Made by a program: the position numbers and the translations under genes
In this document: positions 35,716 through 46,923 of the stretch, one piece after another
Numbering within the stretch: the first letter of the stretch is position 1
Layout of the letters: each line of letters begins with the position of its first letter
Assembly (NCBI GenBank): GCA_003290165.1
Contig: QNQO01010694.1
Coordinates: 1-64,000, forward strand
Source of the DNA: Berberis thunbergii
Taxonomy: Eukaryota; Streptophyta; Magnoliopsida; Ranunculales; Berberidaceae
Reading direction: 5' to 3'
DNA: 64,000 nt
Notes under the pieces: model-generated
What the model was told of the DNA's origin: nothing
Databases searched by the model: none
Seen by the model: the letters and a program-made list of their open reading frames with translations, nothing else

Positions 35716-36748
35716 TATATATACATAACAAAGCCAAACTCAAAATGAAAAAAACAAAATAGGGTAATTTTCGACCAATTTATATCCTTAATTGATATCG
35801 ATTCTCAAGTTCATCAAAATATGAAAGTTGTATTACTATAATCTATCTAATAAACATAACTTGAATCAATTGAAAATGTTTTGAAATGACCAAGTTATGA
35901 TCATTTTACTAAAGTCGCTCAAATCTGTCTTGTAATAAAAAGGGGATAGTGTTTTTGACTTTCGGCCAACTTATGTGCTTGATCAAGACCGATTCTCAAG
36001 TTGATTAAAACACAAAAGTTGTAGTACTCTGAGTTATATAATAAGCACAACTTGAATCACTTGAAAATGTTTTGAAATAAGCAAGTTATGATCATTTTAC
36101 TAAAGTCGCGCAAATCTATCCGAAAAATTTCTGTTCACAAAGTTCACTACGGGAAATTTGGGATAACCCGCATTGTGCTCCGCGTTTCGCACGGGACACT
36201 GCGGGTTATCCCAAAGTCCCCGCAGTGAACTCTGTGAACATAAATTTTTTCGGACAGATTTGCGCGACTTTAGTAAAATGACTATAACTTGCTCATTTAA
36301 AGAAAATTTTACGTGATTCAAGTTGTGTTTGTTAGATAACTCATAGTAATACAACTTTTGTATTTTAATCAACTTGAGAATCGGTATCGATAAAACACAT
36401 AATATATCACGTTGATCAACTTGAAATATATATACAAATTTTGTGTTTTGATCAACTTGAGAATTTGCCTCGATCGAGCACATAAGTTGGCCGAAAGTCA
36501 GGAACACTATCCCGTTTTTATTGTGAGACATATTTGCACGACTTTAGTAAAATGGCCATAACTTACTCATTTCAAAACATTTTTAAGTGATTCAACTTAT
36601 TTTTATCAGATAACTCATAGTACTACAACTTTCGTGTTTTGATGAGGTTGAAAATTGATATCAATTGAGGGCTTAAATCAGATAACTCATAGTACTATGT
36701 TTTGCATTTTTTTCGTTTTGGGTTTCTCTGTTATGTTAAGTTATGCAT
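35716..36748. mobile_element. Foldback (long inverted repeat) element
   Basis: The left half (about 35716-36172) is the inverted match of the right half (about 36200-36748). The inner arms are strongest: GTTCACAAAGTTCACTACGG and GGGATAACCCGCA on the left, TGCGGGTTATCCC and CGCAGTGAACTCTGTGAAC on the right, around a 27-base GC-rich loop. Each arm is itself built of two similar subunits (phrases AAGTTATGATCATTTTACTA and GATTCTCAAGTT repeat). No transposase is present. Its family is unclear. Confidence 0.8.
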
Positions 36749-37324
36749 ACTTATTGAGTTTGGGTTTTTGAGAGTTTTCAAGGGAGAGTGAGAGATTTGC
36801 AAGAGATTTCGAATGGGGGAGGGAGGAACCATTGTCGATTTGAATGGTGAAGGGAAATAAATGGATGATTTTTGTTTATATAGGTGGAGTGAGAAAGAAA
36901 GTAGGTGGTGTGAGAGAATAGAATGGTGTGAGAGAGGAAATGGTGGTGTGGAATAGTCGTTACCATTTTATATTGAGCCTATCGTTTCATTGACTAGGGT
37001 TTCAAGTTTTTAAGCTATTCAAAATTTAGCAAAACCGACGTCCTATAGCATGGATGTCTCAAACTCATTACTCGTGATAAGATGTGAAGGTCATCATCTT
37101 TTATAAGATTTTCATATGTTGTAACAATGCGAGGCACCAAATACGCGTAGCATAGGTAATAACTCTATCAGAGTTTGTTTGTTTGTCTTTTTTTTTTTTT
37201 TAATAAAATCACGTATGCTTTTATTCAGAGCTTATTAGTTGAGGCACTGCGTGCTGTCACAAGACAAAATGTTGTAATTGCATGGAATAAAGCAAGCCAC
37301 AATATTACATAGATAAAAAAAAAA
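36749..37324. other. Intergenic stretch
   Basis: No gene is recognised. A T run (37189-37201) and an A run (37316-37324) are present. Confidence 0.5.
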
Positions 37325-38776
37325 GATGGGTTATTTGCATTTTTGCCCCCATTAGTTCATGGGTAAATCACTTTGATATCAAAATTTAGTCTAATATCAC
37401 TTTACCCCCTAACTAGATGAAAACCATCCATTCTTGGATGTTGACTAGTCAAGACCTATTTGTAAACAAAAATACTAACACCATTTCTTCCCTCTTTCTT
37501 TCACTTTGTCCCATTAGTTTATAGATCACTTTGGCTCCCAAAGTTTAGCTTAATATCAATTTAACTCCTAAATTTCGCTGAAATGATTCGTTCATGGATG
37601 TTAACTGGTCAAGACAATTTGAAGACAAAAACACATTTTGCATATTTGTTTACTTTTCTTTCAAAGAAACTTCATAACTGCCCAAATTCATTTTCGAACC
37701 TTATTATAACAATCTCACCTCTATGGGGGTTGAAGATGGAGGTGGTAGATGTTGGGTGGAAGTATGGCTACTAGTTTGGTGGTTGTTTGATTGAGGTAGT
37801 GGTTTCTCCTATAGATAAGAAAAAATGATAATTTAGGGTGGGGATAGTTGCTGAAAAGTGAAGCTGAAGGTGGATGTACAATTGGTTAGGGGTTGGCACC
37901 CCATCCAACGGTTCTAATCCCGTCTCATTCTGATTTTTTTGGGTCTTTTTGGGATTGATGAAACTCATCTTAATCCCATCCGTTCCGATCTAAAGTAGGA
38001 TGAGATTGAGATGAAGATTTCAATCTCGACCATCCCATTTCATCTTGAACTTATTTATTTAATATTTATTGTTATTAATTTTAATATTTAATTAAGTGAT
38101 TATTATATTTGATTTTTTGATTCTTAATGTTGTTGATGATCATGTACTTGTAGTATTAATTATTTCATACTCGATTATTGATTTAGTTGATGTGTAAGAC
38201 TTTGATCATGTAGTATTATGTTGTTAAATCATATTTGCTATGAATTATAGACTTGAATAAATTTGCTACTGCAAGAAAATTTTTTAATACCATACAGTCT
38301 CATCTCATCCTGAACTCGTTAGGGATGAGATATGGTATGGATAATATTTATCTTGTCCCGAAGATAAAGCAACAAGGTCCCATCCAGTCTCGTGCCCACC
38401 CCTACAAGTGGTGGTTTAAGTATTTTGAATGGGGATAATAGTCTATAGCTAGGGAAAGTAGAGATGGATAAATGATGGTTAGGTTGGGGACGACAATTGT
38501 AGGTAACAATAGTGATCGGTTGGGAGAGTGGTTGTAGAGTGGAGTTGATGATTGATGGAGATTTTCAAGGGGATAACGTAGCAATGGTGGTGAGAGAACT
38601 AATGTTGGTGGAGTTGTAGGGGGTGATCAAGGGACGTGGATGGTTGGGTTTTATTAACCCACGACTGGACAACATTTATCAATTTTGGGGATTAAATTGA
38701 TATTAGGCTAAACTTGGGGGTCAAAATGATATAACTATAAACTAATGAGGGTCAAAGTGCAAATAAGAAGGAATAA
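37325..38776. mobile_element. Long-TIR element (MULE-like, non-autonomous)
   Basis: The left end (about 37329-37411) reads TTATTTGCATTTTTGCCCCC, then ATTAGTTCATGG and TTAGTCTAATATCACTTTA. The right end (about 38685-38776) is its inverted match (GGGGGTCAAAATGATAT, AACTAATGAGGGTCAAAGTG, CAAATAA). The TIRs are about 85 bp. A diverged second copy of the left TIR lies at 37505-37630. Long TIRs without a transposase suggest a Mutator-like derivative, but no 9 bp target duplication was found. Confidence 0.7.
37887..38404. mobile_element. Non-autonomous hAT element nested in the long-TIR element
   Basis: The ends TAGGGGTTGGCAC (left) and TAGGGGTGGGCAC (right, reversed) form short TIRs. The flanks CAATTGGT (37879-37886) and CAAGTGGT (38405-38412) make an 8 bp target duplication with one mismatch. 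The element is 518 bp and has no coding. Confidence 0.83.
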
Positions 38777-38956
38777 TGGTATTATGGCCTAGTGGTTAGG
38801 GCTGTGTGAGTTTGTTCACCACATCCTAGCTTCGAATCCTATCTGTGGCATGGTTACTTTCTTTAAGGGTGTTGACCTGTAGGTCGCCCTGTTGATAGGT
38901 TCTGGGATCCTTAAAAACCCTGCTTGCCCTCCGAAAAAAAAATAAAAAAAATAAAA
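38777..38956 (+). mobile_element. tRNA-derived SINE
   Basis: Box A-like TATGGCCTAGTGGTTAGGGC and box B-like CTTCGAATCC (38830-38839) give an internal RNA polymerase III promoter. A tRNA-unrelated body follows, ending in an A-rich tail (38934-38956). A second copy lies inverted at 45060-45234, which confirms a family. It sits directly at the right edge of the long-TIR element. Confidence 0.87.
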
Positions 38957-39117
38957 GGGAAATTGCGAGCTGGGCTTTCACTTTTCATGATCCCATAACC
39001 TATCAAAGATCAGAACTGTCAAACTCTAACCATTGAGTTGTCATGCCATTGACAAGATATTCTCTTGGTTGACACGATTTAAAACACAAATATTCAAAGA
39101 TAGAAACTAGTTGAGAT

Positions 39118-39592
39118 CAATGACTGTGATTTCGTTTTTCAAGTTAATTTCGTTCTCGAAATATTTCAGTGTGTAAAGAAAAAGCGTAAAAATTTTGAGG
39201 ATACATTAAATATATATAATGAACTTAGTGGATATATGTAATATGTAAAAATAAGATGTAATTAAATTAAATGAAGCCTAAATACCAATAAATGAAACAA
39301 ACATGAAAGCAGAATATAATTAGAAAATTAGGGATTGATTTAAAAAATCAATATATTAGTAGAAAAAATGATAATTAAAAAATCAGGGGTGATTTCAAAA
39401 ATCAATAAATAATTTTAAAAAAATCAAAATTTACAAAAAATCCGAAATTTTTTGAAAAAATGTAATTTTTAGTAACTTGTTTTTGTATTTTTACGAAAAA
39501 ATTCTAAAATTTACAAAAATCCTTGAAAATTTTTGAAAAAATGTAATTATTTCTTTCGCCATTTTTCTTTTTGTAATTAAAAAAAACTGAAA
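39118..39592 (+). repeat. Dispersed AT-rich repeat, copy 1
   Basis: It matches 48466-49020 in reverse. Shared phrases are ACTGTGATTTCGT near one end, CACACTGAAATATTTC (reversed), TTTTTGAAATCAACCCC-like and TTTTTGAAAAATTT-like stretches. It may be a low-GC MITE. No coding is seen. Confidence 0.65.
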
Positions 39593-40080
39593 TTTCATTC
39601 TTTGGTTGAGATATCCTCCGGTTCTTGCATGTTCTGTTTGTTGTCTTTAAGAAATCTAATTTATGCATCTGTATATGCAATTTGAAAGGTATTTAGATCG
39701 TTTATATGATATTCTTCTTCCTTATGAATCATCATTGTCAGCTTGCTTATAGTGTTGCGATAATCCAAACCATATACAATAAACTTTTTATGATTTATAT
39801 TTTAGCAAAAACTTAAAATAAAAATAAAAATAAAAATAAAAATAAAAGGTAAACTTGGGTAACTTAAGGGGGATGGGAGGGGTGTGTGCGGCAGGTGAGT
39901 TGGGAAAGACGTTAGGAGAGGAGTTGTAGGACGCAGTAGCGCAATTGCTCGCTTCCTCGCAAACAAAAACTTTCGTTTACCTTTTTGTCTGCTTCGCTAA
40001 ACACCCAAAAAGCACGCCGTAACTACGGTTAGGATTTAACCTGACCACAGTTAAAACCCTCCTCTACCCCTACTACAATC
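39593..40080. promoter_or_regulatory. Upstream region of the EIN3-like gene
   Basis: It holds an AAAAT microsatellite (39818-39848), then a more GC-rich stretch from 39850. No clear TATA box was found near the likely transcription start. Promoter function is inferred only from position. Confidence 0.45.
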
Positions 40081-40089
40081 CAATCCAGC

Positions 40090-40352
40090 CCAGCACTCAA
40101 CTCTCACAAAAAGAAAAGTTACCGACGTTGGTTTCTTTGTTCAATTTGTTTTGCTTTGCTTTCATAATTCAGCCGAGACCCTCAAACAGAAGAAGAAGAA
40201 GAAGATACTCCAACACTACACAACACAACACAACACAACACAACAACAATCTCCTCTATCTCTCTCTGCTTTATCTTCTCTGGTCTTTCAGAGCTGCTGC
40301 TTGAGCCGACGACCTTTAATGGCTACAGAAAGCAAACGCTGAAAGCCTCCTG
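40090..40352 (+). other. 5' UTR exon 1 of the EIN3-like gene (start approximate)
   Basis: It is rich in CT and ACA repeats (ACACAACACAACACAACACA at about 40214-40235; CTCTATCTCTCTCTGC after it), usual for plant 5' leaders. It ends at a donor CTG|GTACGG. A short upstream reading frame lies near its end. The start is a guess, as no transcript data are available. Confidence 0.6.
40319..40342 (+). CDS. Short upstream ORF in the 5' UTR
   Basis: It encodes ATG plus six codons (MATESKR) and a stop, 11 bases before the intron donor. The context TTTAATGG is moderate for plants. A longer frame running through it from 40151 starts with TTG, not ATG, and is not proposed. It might dampen translation of the main ORF. 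Confidence 0.4.
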   Translation: MATESKR

Positions 40353-41145
40353 GTACGGTTTACATCAAACCCTTTTCTCACTTCTCTCCTAATCATCATC
40401 GTATGATGTATTTTGACTTTAAAGCTTTTGATATTGGTTTTAGTCTGATCGATTGATCTCTGTACAACTTTCTGAGAAATGGGGTTTCATGAAAATTCGG
40501 ATTTTATTCCAAGTTTTAAGTCTTGTGTGTGAATCGGATGAACAAATTAGGTTTGGCAGCTTACTCGTTTTCCGACTCTTCTATTCTATGTTTATATCTG
40601 CTGATTTCTAATTCTAGCTTGGATTCAACTGGTTTTTCAAGAAATTTGATAGCTGATGATGGTTTAGATGTTTCATCTGTGTGGTTTTCATGAATTTGAT
40701 ATGTTTGAGACTCATCTTTGGGCTTAGTTCTGATTAGAAATCCATGTTTAACTGATTGTTCTATCTTTCTCTAGATCTAACTAGCCAAAAGGTTCCATTT
40801 TTGGGGGGTTGATGTATTTTAGATTCTGATCTTGTGAAGTTCATTTAGAATTTTTGTTGCAATCTAGCTTTGTTGTAGAACTTGATCTTCTTCTGGTATG
40901 TATAGTAACAATTGAAGAGAGGTTTTTTTTTTTTTTTTTTCATTTTCTTCTTCAGTTTTGGTTTGACTAAATTAGTAGGATCTAATTAAATGATTGTACG
41001 TGTTCTACACGGAGTATTGAATTCCTAATTTAATCATGTTTATGTGAATATCATTTATTTTTGAATTCAATGATATTGATTACTTTGTGTTTATATATGA
41101 TTTTGATTGTTGCTGAGTTACTCCATGATTTTGTGTGTTTGGCAG
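40353..41145 (+). other. 5' UTR intron of the EIN3-like gene (793 bp)
   Basis: Donor GTACGG and acceptor TTTGGCAG bound a T-rich stretch with a poly(T) tract at 40922-40940. A single intron in the leader before an intronless coding region is the usual form of plant EIN3/EIL genes. The splice sites are inferred, not proven. Confidence 0.75.
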
Positions 41146-41279
41146 GAATTTGGAAGGGTTTTAATTATTCCCAATTAAGATTTGTGGGTTTGGAAAGAGG
41201 AGGAGATCGAAGGGACTAAGTTCAGAGTAATTCAACTGAGTAATATCTGTCTCGATTTTGTTTTGGGTCACTTTTCGAG

Positions 41280-43154
41280 ATGATGGCAATCTTCGAAGAA
41301 ATGGGGTTCACTGGGAACCTCGATTTCATGTCCGTTCATACTGGGGGTGAAGTAGATCTGGTCCGGGAGACCGAACCGGAGGGGACGGTCGAAGAAGACT
41401 ACAGTGATGATGATGAAATGGATGTTGATGAACTTGAAAGGAGGATGTGGAGGGATCGGATGCTTTTGAGGAGACTCAAAGAGCAGAACAAGGGGAAGGA
41501 GGGGATTGACACCGCGAAACAACGTCAATCACAAGAACAGGCTCGTCGAAAGAAGATGTCCAGGGCCCAAGATGGTATCCTCAAGTATATGTTGAAGATG
41601 ATGGAAGTCTGCAAAGCTCAGGGTTTTGTGTATGGGATTATCCCTGAGAAGGGTAAGCCTGTTAGTGGGGCCTCTGACAATCTTCGTGCCTGGTGGAAGG
41701 AAAAGGTGAGGTTTGATCGTAATGGTCCTGCTGCAATTGCCAAGTATCAGGCAGACCACGCCTTACCTGGAGCAAATGAAGATTGTAATTCGGTGGCCTC
41801 CACCCCCCATACTCTGCAGGAACTTCAGGACACCACTCTGGGTTCCCTTCTCTCGGCTCTGATGCAGCACTGTGATCCACCCCAGAGGCGGTTTCCCTTG
41901 GAAAAGGGTGTTGCGCCACCATGGTGGCCTACTGGCAGTGAAGAGTGGTGGCCACAACTGGGTTTGCCCAAAGATCAGGGCCCTCCACCCTACAAGAAAC
42001 CTCATGATCTCAAGAAAGCCTGGAAGGTCAGTGTTCTTACGGCTGTGATCAAGCACATGTCACCCGATATTGCAAAGATCCGCAAGCTTGTGAGACAATC
42101 CAAGTGCTTGCAGGACAAAATGACTGCCAAGGAGAGTGCAACTTGGTTGGCCATCATTAATCAGGAAGAGGTCTTGTCTCGCAAGCTCCATCCTGAGAGC
42201 TGTCTCTCTCTTCCCACAACTGGAGGGAGTGGATCGTTTTCAATCAGTGATGCCAGTGAGTACGATGTAGAGGGAGTTGAAGATGAACCTATCGAGGAGT
42301 TCGAGTGCAAGCCCAGGGACATCAATTTGTTTAATTCAGGAATGGGTGGACTGAAGGATTCAAGGCTACTGGTTCAGCAATCACCTCCACCAATTAAAGG
42401 AGAGATCCAGAATTCAGATTTCATCAGGAAGAGGCCAACTGAAGAGCAGGAAATGGTATTGGATAATAAAATCTATACCTGCGAGTACTCTCAGTGCCCA
42501 TACAGCGATTACCCACTTGGGTTTCTTGATAGGGCTACAAGGAACAATCATCAATCAACCTGCAGTTATCGGAATGTCCCCTCAGGGAGTGTCTCTTCAG
42601 GGTTCGGAATCTCAACGGCATACCAAATTCCCGAGGACAAACCACAAGTTTTCTCTTTGCCCTTTACCCAACCCAAGCCAGTGGCTCCCATGCCAAATCC
42701 AAGTCCTTCCAACTTCAATCTATCTGCACTTGGCCTTCCTGAAGATGGGCAGAAAATGATTAGTGATCTTATGTCTTTCTATGATACTAATCTCCAGCGG
42801 GGTAAGGGCTCAAACTCTGGAAATGTTGTAGTTAATCTAGAAGATCAAAGCTGTTCGCAGCCAAAAATTCAATTTGATGACAACTTCTATAACCAAGGGG
42901 TTGTAATGGGGGGCAACATATTTGAAGAAGCGAACGTGCCTATGAATCAAAACTTGTTTGTGAGGGAGGAATCTCAATTTGATCATTGTAAGGGGTTTGA
43001 TCTGCAGATGGAAACAAATCCGAGCGATGTCACTTCCGGGTTCAGATTTGGGTCGCCTTTTAACTTGTCCCCAGTGGATTATTCAGTAGGTTTACCTAGA
43101 GGAACGGTGGATTCACTGTCCAAACAGGACATGAATAACATGTGGTTCATGTGA
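41280..43154 (+). CDS. EIL: EIN3/EIL-type ethylene-signalling transcription factor
   Basis: The intact 624-residue protein is close to the 628 residues of Arabidopsis EIN3. It acts in the nucleus, binding ethylene-response promoters such as that of ERF1, and is normally removed by EBF1/2 F-box proteins when ethylene is absent. Visible parts: an acidic stretch (residues 38-52, with [12 protein letters not shown] after it), a basic region (about 79-95, [20 protein letters not shown]), and the conserved DNA-binding core through [20 protein letters not shown] (176-195), [20 protein letters not shown] (213-232), [12 protein letters not shown] (239-250) and [18 protein letters not shown] (269-286). 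The C-terminal half is Ser/Pro/Asn-rich with the [11 protein letters not shown] motif. Two Met codons open the frame; the first is used. EIN3 versus EIL1 cannot be separated by eye. Confidence 0.97.
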   Translation: MMAIFEEMGFTGNLDFMSVHTGGEVDLVRETEPEGTVEEDYSDDDEMDVDELERRMWRDRMLLRRLKEQNKGKEGIDTAKQRQSQEQARRKKMSRAQDGILKYMLKMMEVCKAQGFVYGIIPEKGKPVSGASDNLRAWWKEKVRFDRNGPAAIAKYQADHALPGANEDCNSVASTPHTLQELQDTTLGSLLSALMQHCDPPQRRFPLEKGVAPPWWPTGSEEWWPQLGLPKDQGPPPYKKPHDLKKAWKVSVLTAVIKHMSPDIAKIRKLVRQSKCLQDKMTAKESATWLAIINQEEVLSRKLHPESCLSLPTTGGSGSFSISDASEYDVEGVEDEPIEEFECKPRDINLFNSGMGGLKDSRLLVQQSPPPIKGEIQNSDFIRKRPTEEQEMVLDNKIYTCEYSQCPYSDYPLGFLDRATRNNHQSTCSYRNVPSGSVSSGFGISTAYQIPEDKPQVFSLPFTQPKPVAPMPNPSPSNFNLSALGLPEDGQKMISDLMSFYDTNLQRGKGSNSGNVVVNLEDQSCSQPKIQFDDNFYNQGVVMGGNIFEEANVPMNQNLFVREESQFDHCKGFDLQMETNPSDVTSGFRFGSPFNLSPVDYSVGLPRGTVDSLSKQDMNNMWFM

Positions 43155-43450
43155 AGCAGAATGAAGCAACTTTCAGGAGCTCAGTGTCAGTGTAGTGTAA
43201 AAGGTCCGTCAAATTGTTCTTCTCTGATCAGGTGAATGTGCCTGCTTTGGCCAATGGCCTAGGGACATAATTTCTGGTCTGAGTTCAGACTCAGTGGCAT
43301 TGTTTAGAGTTTGCTTTCATTGCAGGTATCATGTTGGATATGGGAAATGAAGGATTATCTGATCCGATTTGATCCTGCTCTTGAAAAGGTCTTTTTATAT
43401 ATAGACTTGGCTGTTGGTGAAAAAACCTTATATTTGTGTTATAGTTAATT
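43155..43450 (+). other. 3' UTR of the EIN3-like gene (end approximate)
   Basis: It follows the stop codon TGA at 43152-43154. No canonical AATAAA is seen; T- and A-rich stretches at 43390-43470 could serve as polyadenylation signals. The end is not fixed. Confidence 0.5.
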
Positions 43451-43546
43451 TACATATTTGTATTTGTTTGGACATCTTAATTGTGTTGTGATTCTGGGTT
43501 CTTTTTTCCTTCTTTAGTCCTCTATGCCATCTTTTGCACATAGAAA

Positions 43547-43850
43547 CTGATTATCATCATCATCAAAGTTCATTTCCGAGATTTTTGGAGTGGCTATATG
43601 GATTTTGGTTTTTCAAGCAATGCGATTTTTCCACATATTTTCACCTAATCCAAGCTCAATGTCTTCATTCATCGCCTTCATCTAAGTTTTTAACGGTCAT
43701 CCCCTCCGCATATACCCTCCATTATCCTGTAAAAAAAATTTGTTTGAAATGGGATAAACTTAATTCTAAATTTTCCGGATCGTTCCCTCTGTCTACACCC
43801 TCCGTTATCCTGTAAAAAAACAAGCTTATTTCTAAATTTTCCGGTGCCTC
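43547..43850 (-). mobile_element. RTE LINE 3'-end fragment
   Basis: On the + strand it starts ATCATCATCATCAAAGTTC, then GGCTATATGGATTTTGG, CAAGCAATGCGATTTTTCC and CCAAGCTCAATG. This is a diverged copy of the 3' end of the LINE at 15690. It is cut after about 180 bp. Its inner end is then repeated: CACCCTCCGTTATCCTGTAA and CTAAATTTTCCGG occur near 43720-43783 and again at 43797-43845. It lies about 0.4 kb downstream of the EIN3-like stop codon. Confidence 0.85.
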
Positions 43851-44657
43851 TGTATCTCAATTCTTTCATTATCTTTCAGTATGTTCTAGTACGTCTGGAA
43901 TGCGCAAATTCATGTTTGTATTATTAAGTATGATGATTGAATCATTCAGTCTTTTGATGGTTCTGTTGACATGGCATCATGTCCATGGTAGTGGAAGCTT
44001 TTCAAACAACAGGCATAATGGAGGTCAGTCAGTTGGACTTGGTTTTGGTATTTTAGATTGGTGGTTGGGAGCTTTCACGAGTAAAGCTTGTTCACTCTAC
44101 TAGTATGAGCCAATTGATTGACCTCAGGAGTAATATCAGCTTAAGATGGGTGATTTAGTGATGTAGGGATATGGAATGGAGGGATCCTGACTTTTTATTT
44201 TACAGTAGTTTGAGGCTTTGAGCATTGAAAATGAAAGTGGTATTGGTAGGTTAACAAATACATGTTCATTAAAGCTAGCATAGAATAAGAGAGATTATGA
44301 GAAAGAAAGAAAGGAGCTTCCAGCTATTTTCTCTATCCGTGTGTTTTTGTGGTCACGGGTGGTGGGGGTTTGGATGGGAGTGAGGGTACAAGTCTTATTG
44401 CGTAATAGGAATGGAACGAAAATAGAGATTTTCATGTCTGGACACTGCTGAGGGACAAAGTCTCATCTTTCTTTTCGCTTTCTCATTTCTCCCACCATAC
44501 CAATCTAAATTTCAACTAGGATTAGGGTCAGGGTTATGCGATACCATGAAGTTCGGAGGATATGATATAAATACATTCAACGAATTCCAAAGAAAAAATC
44601 AGTATCCACACCAAATTTCTGGTCACTACCTAATTTTATGTTTGGAAAATTCTAAAT
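43851..44657. other. Intergenic stretch
   Basis: No gene or element is recognised. It contains a 67-codon open frame (43900-44103) with a hydrophobic start and no known motif, likely chance. Confidence 0.5.
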
Positions 44658-44818
44658 GTCGAGGGAAAGAGCGAGGAAACCAGCGAGGTAAACGAGGTGG
44701 CGGGGGGTGAACCGTTCACCCCCCTCGAGATGTTTTCCACGCGCATCTCGAGGAGGGTGAACGGTTCACCCCCCGCCACCTCGTTTACCTCGCTGGTTTC
44801 CTCGCCCTTTCCCTCGAC
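44658..44818. repeat. Near-perfect 75 bp hairpin (inverted repeat)
   Basis: The left arm 44658-44732 and right arm 44744-44818 match over all 75 bases with two mismatches, around an 11-base loop (TTTTCCACGCG). Each arm holds its own palindrome (GGGGTGAAC, one base, GTTCACCCC). The arms are GC-rich (GCGAGGAAACCAGCGAGG, AACGAGGTGGCGGGG) in AT-rich surroundings. No target duplication is obvious. It may be a foldback MITE or a source of hairpin RNA. Confidence 0.95.
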
Positions 44819-44854
44819 ACATAGAATCGCTCTTTATGTTTTGCTAAAAATAGG

Positions 44855-44958
44855 TTGTTCTTGAAAATGAAAAATGAGTGTGGATGGTTGCACTAAGGCG
44901 CTTGGGAAGGAGAATAGGTTGTTCTTGGATATGAAAAATGAGTGTGGATGGTTGCACC
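44855..44958. repeat. Tandem duplication of about 62 bp
   Basis: GGTTGTTCTTG, ATGAAAAATGAGTGTGGATG and GTTGCAC occur in the same order at 44855 and about 44917. Confidence 0.85.
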
Positions 44959-45059
44959 ATAGAGTAGGTTGGTTACTCTATGCCTAAAGAAAAGAAAGCA
45001 CCATGTCTACTTTTTTGGAGCTCGTTGTTTGGTAATTGTTACTATCTACATAACTGATT

Positions 45060-45234
45060 GATTTTTTTTTTTTTGAAAGGCGAGTTGGATTTTTAAGAAT
45101 CTCATAACCTATCAATTGGGTGACCTATATGTCAACACTCATTATAAAGTAACCATGCCGTAGGTGGGATTCGAAGCTATGATGTGGGAGACGAACCCAC
45201 ACAGCCCATAACCACTAGGCCATAACACCATTGG
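45060..45234 (-). mobile_element. tRNA-derived SINE, inverted copy
   Basis: Read on the - strand it starts CCAATGGTGTTATGGCCTAG, has box B-like CTTCGAATCCC and ends in an A tail (a T run at 45061-45074 on the + strand). The flanks CTACATAACTGATT (45046-45059) and CTACGTAACTGATT (45235-45248) form a 14 bp target duplication with one mismatch. It is the same family as 38777-38956. Confidence 0.92.
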
Positions 45235-45248
45235 CTACGTAACTGATT

Positions 45249-46714
45249 TAGCATTGATTCCTCACGGTTTTCGTTTGGTTATTGTTGCTATCTGATTGAT
45301 TTGGCATGAACTCCTCGTGGAGTAATCTATACCAAGATTATGAAGGACTCGAATAATTGCATTTTTAGTGATCATCACTTATCTGACCAAAATGTTTCTA
45401 AAGATATAGATTATGTATGAAATCATCATACAAGAGAGAAGGTGAATCTAATTGGCGGATTCAATGATGGGAATGCGATGTTTGGGTCATGTTCAGTTGA
45501 AAAACCAAATCCCACAATAGAAACTATGAAAGATAGAGAGGGCAGAGAAAAATAACAAAAGAAATCGAGCACATCACGTTGAAGATGACAATGTTTTTTA
45601 AAGTCTTCATTACAAATGCAACTATTTGTTTAATTCCTCTTATATAGAAACAAACGTTTACACAGGATACTAGAGACTTGAGAAAATGATAGCAAAAACT
45701 AAAGAGACCATGGAAAAAAATGACAAATATCAGATCCATATGGTTTCCTATCCCTTGAGCTCTAGTACTAACAAATGAGTTTTGTTAGAGAATTTGAAGT
45801 TTTATAATGCTTCATACCATCTTTGTTTTTTTACAAATTTGTGGAAGTCACACTTATTTTTTTGAAAAATTTAGCCAGGGTTTGGTTAGGACCCCAAAAC
45901 CTTAAAAACAAAAACCCTAGAGGTTACATTAGGTTATGTATTTTGCCTATTGCATCTTCATATAAATAGTTTTTTACATCTTCAACAAATGAGCTAGGAA
46001 CTATTTCAAAGAACTCAAAGGTCTTCCGTTTATGTAGCCCTCTGTTAATTCTCTTGATGAGATGGCGGAGATCACAGGGGTCCTTGTTCTTGGCTAACAT
46101 GGCGTGTGCATTTGCTTGTTGGAGTTTGTATACAAATAACCCACATTGAATAGAAAAAATGTGTCTTTTGATTTAAGAAATGATGCGTCTTGATTAACAC
46201 AACCTTTTGTTATCTATATATTGAATAGGAAAACAAGTTCTTTAAATACATTTTTATATTTTCTAGAGTTATTCATTCTTCTTCACTTTTGCGAGAGATC
46301 GCATTCAATAAATTCGCCTGAGCCAACACTCTTGTGCTACGGTGTTGGTATTAAATAGTTGAATCCTGGTAGTTAGACGCCTAAAGAACTACATCACCGA
46401 GTAGGGGTGAATTTTGTCTATAAGACATAGCATATCCGCTAGCCTCTATCTATGAATCAAGACTTACCAACTCTGCCAATTCTAGATAGTGATTTCGCAA
46501 GTCTCAATCTGCAATACAAGTTAGTAGATTTATTTATTTTATTTGATTTTTTTGTAATCAATTTATAATGCAAATAGTATTTGTATTGTTATATTATTTA
46601 TTTCAAATAAATTTATACATTGTTCTGATTGTTCTCCAACATTGCCGATTCAGTGCTGAAAATGACATGCTTTATGCCATAAATTTTGATCAACATAAGT
46701 TCAACCTCCATAAC
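45249..46714. other. Intergenic stretch
   Basis: No intact gene. The part at 46290-46500 (for example GTGCTACGGTGTTGGTATT) may be old LTR-like sequence, but this could not be supported. Confidence 0.4.
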
Positions 46715-46855
46715 CTAGAGCTGATGCTTAATGACTGTGTGGTTCACTGTTGCCCTGGTGCAAGCAGCTATAACTAAGCCGAATTCATCTCTAATTACTG
46801 CTCCATATCCACCCACTAATCCTTGAAGAGAGCCATCACTGTTGGCTTTGAACCA
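46715..46855 (-). pseudogene. RNase H domain fragment of a LINE (RVT_3 type)
   Basis: About 46 codons read WFKANSDGSLQGLVGGYGAV and continue IRDEFGLVIAACTRAT, then end in a stop. The pattern W-K-N-DGS...GG-G-V-RD--G is the start of the RNase H domain at the end of plant L1-type LINE ORF2 and its relatives. The first catalytic Asp (of SDGS) is kept. Nothing else of the element was found next to it. Confidence 0.75.
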
Positions 46856-46923
46856 CCTTGCTGGTGGCTTTTCCTAGCTGCAAGTGAGATGTGTTCTTTG
46901 CTCAAAATGAGTCCTTTTAGTTG

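Noticed and set aside
38777..38860. Possible tRNA gene
   Set aside because: Box A and box B are present, but the cloverleaf is degenerate and the sequence continues into a SINE body with an A tail; a second such copy exists at 45060.
40151..40342. 63-codon upstream frame before the EIN3-like gene
   Set aside because: It begins with TTG, not ATG, and its Lys/Gln and Thr/Gln runs come from GAAGAA and ACACA repeats. Only the short ATG frame at 40319 was kept.
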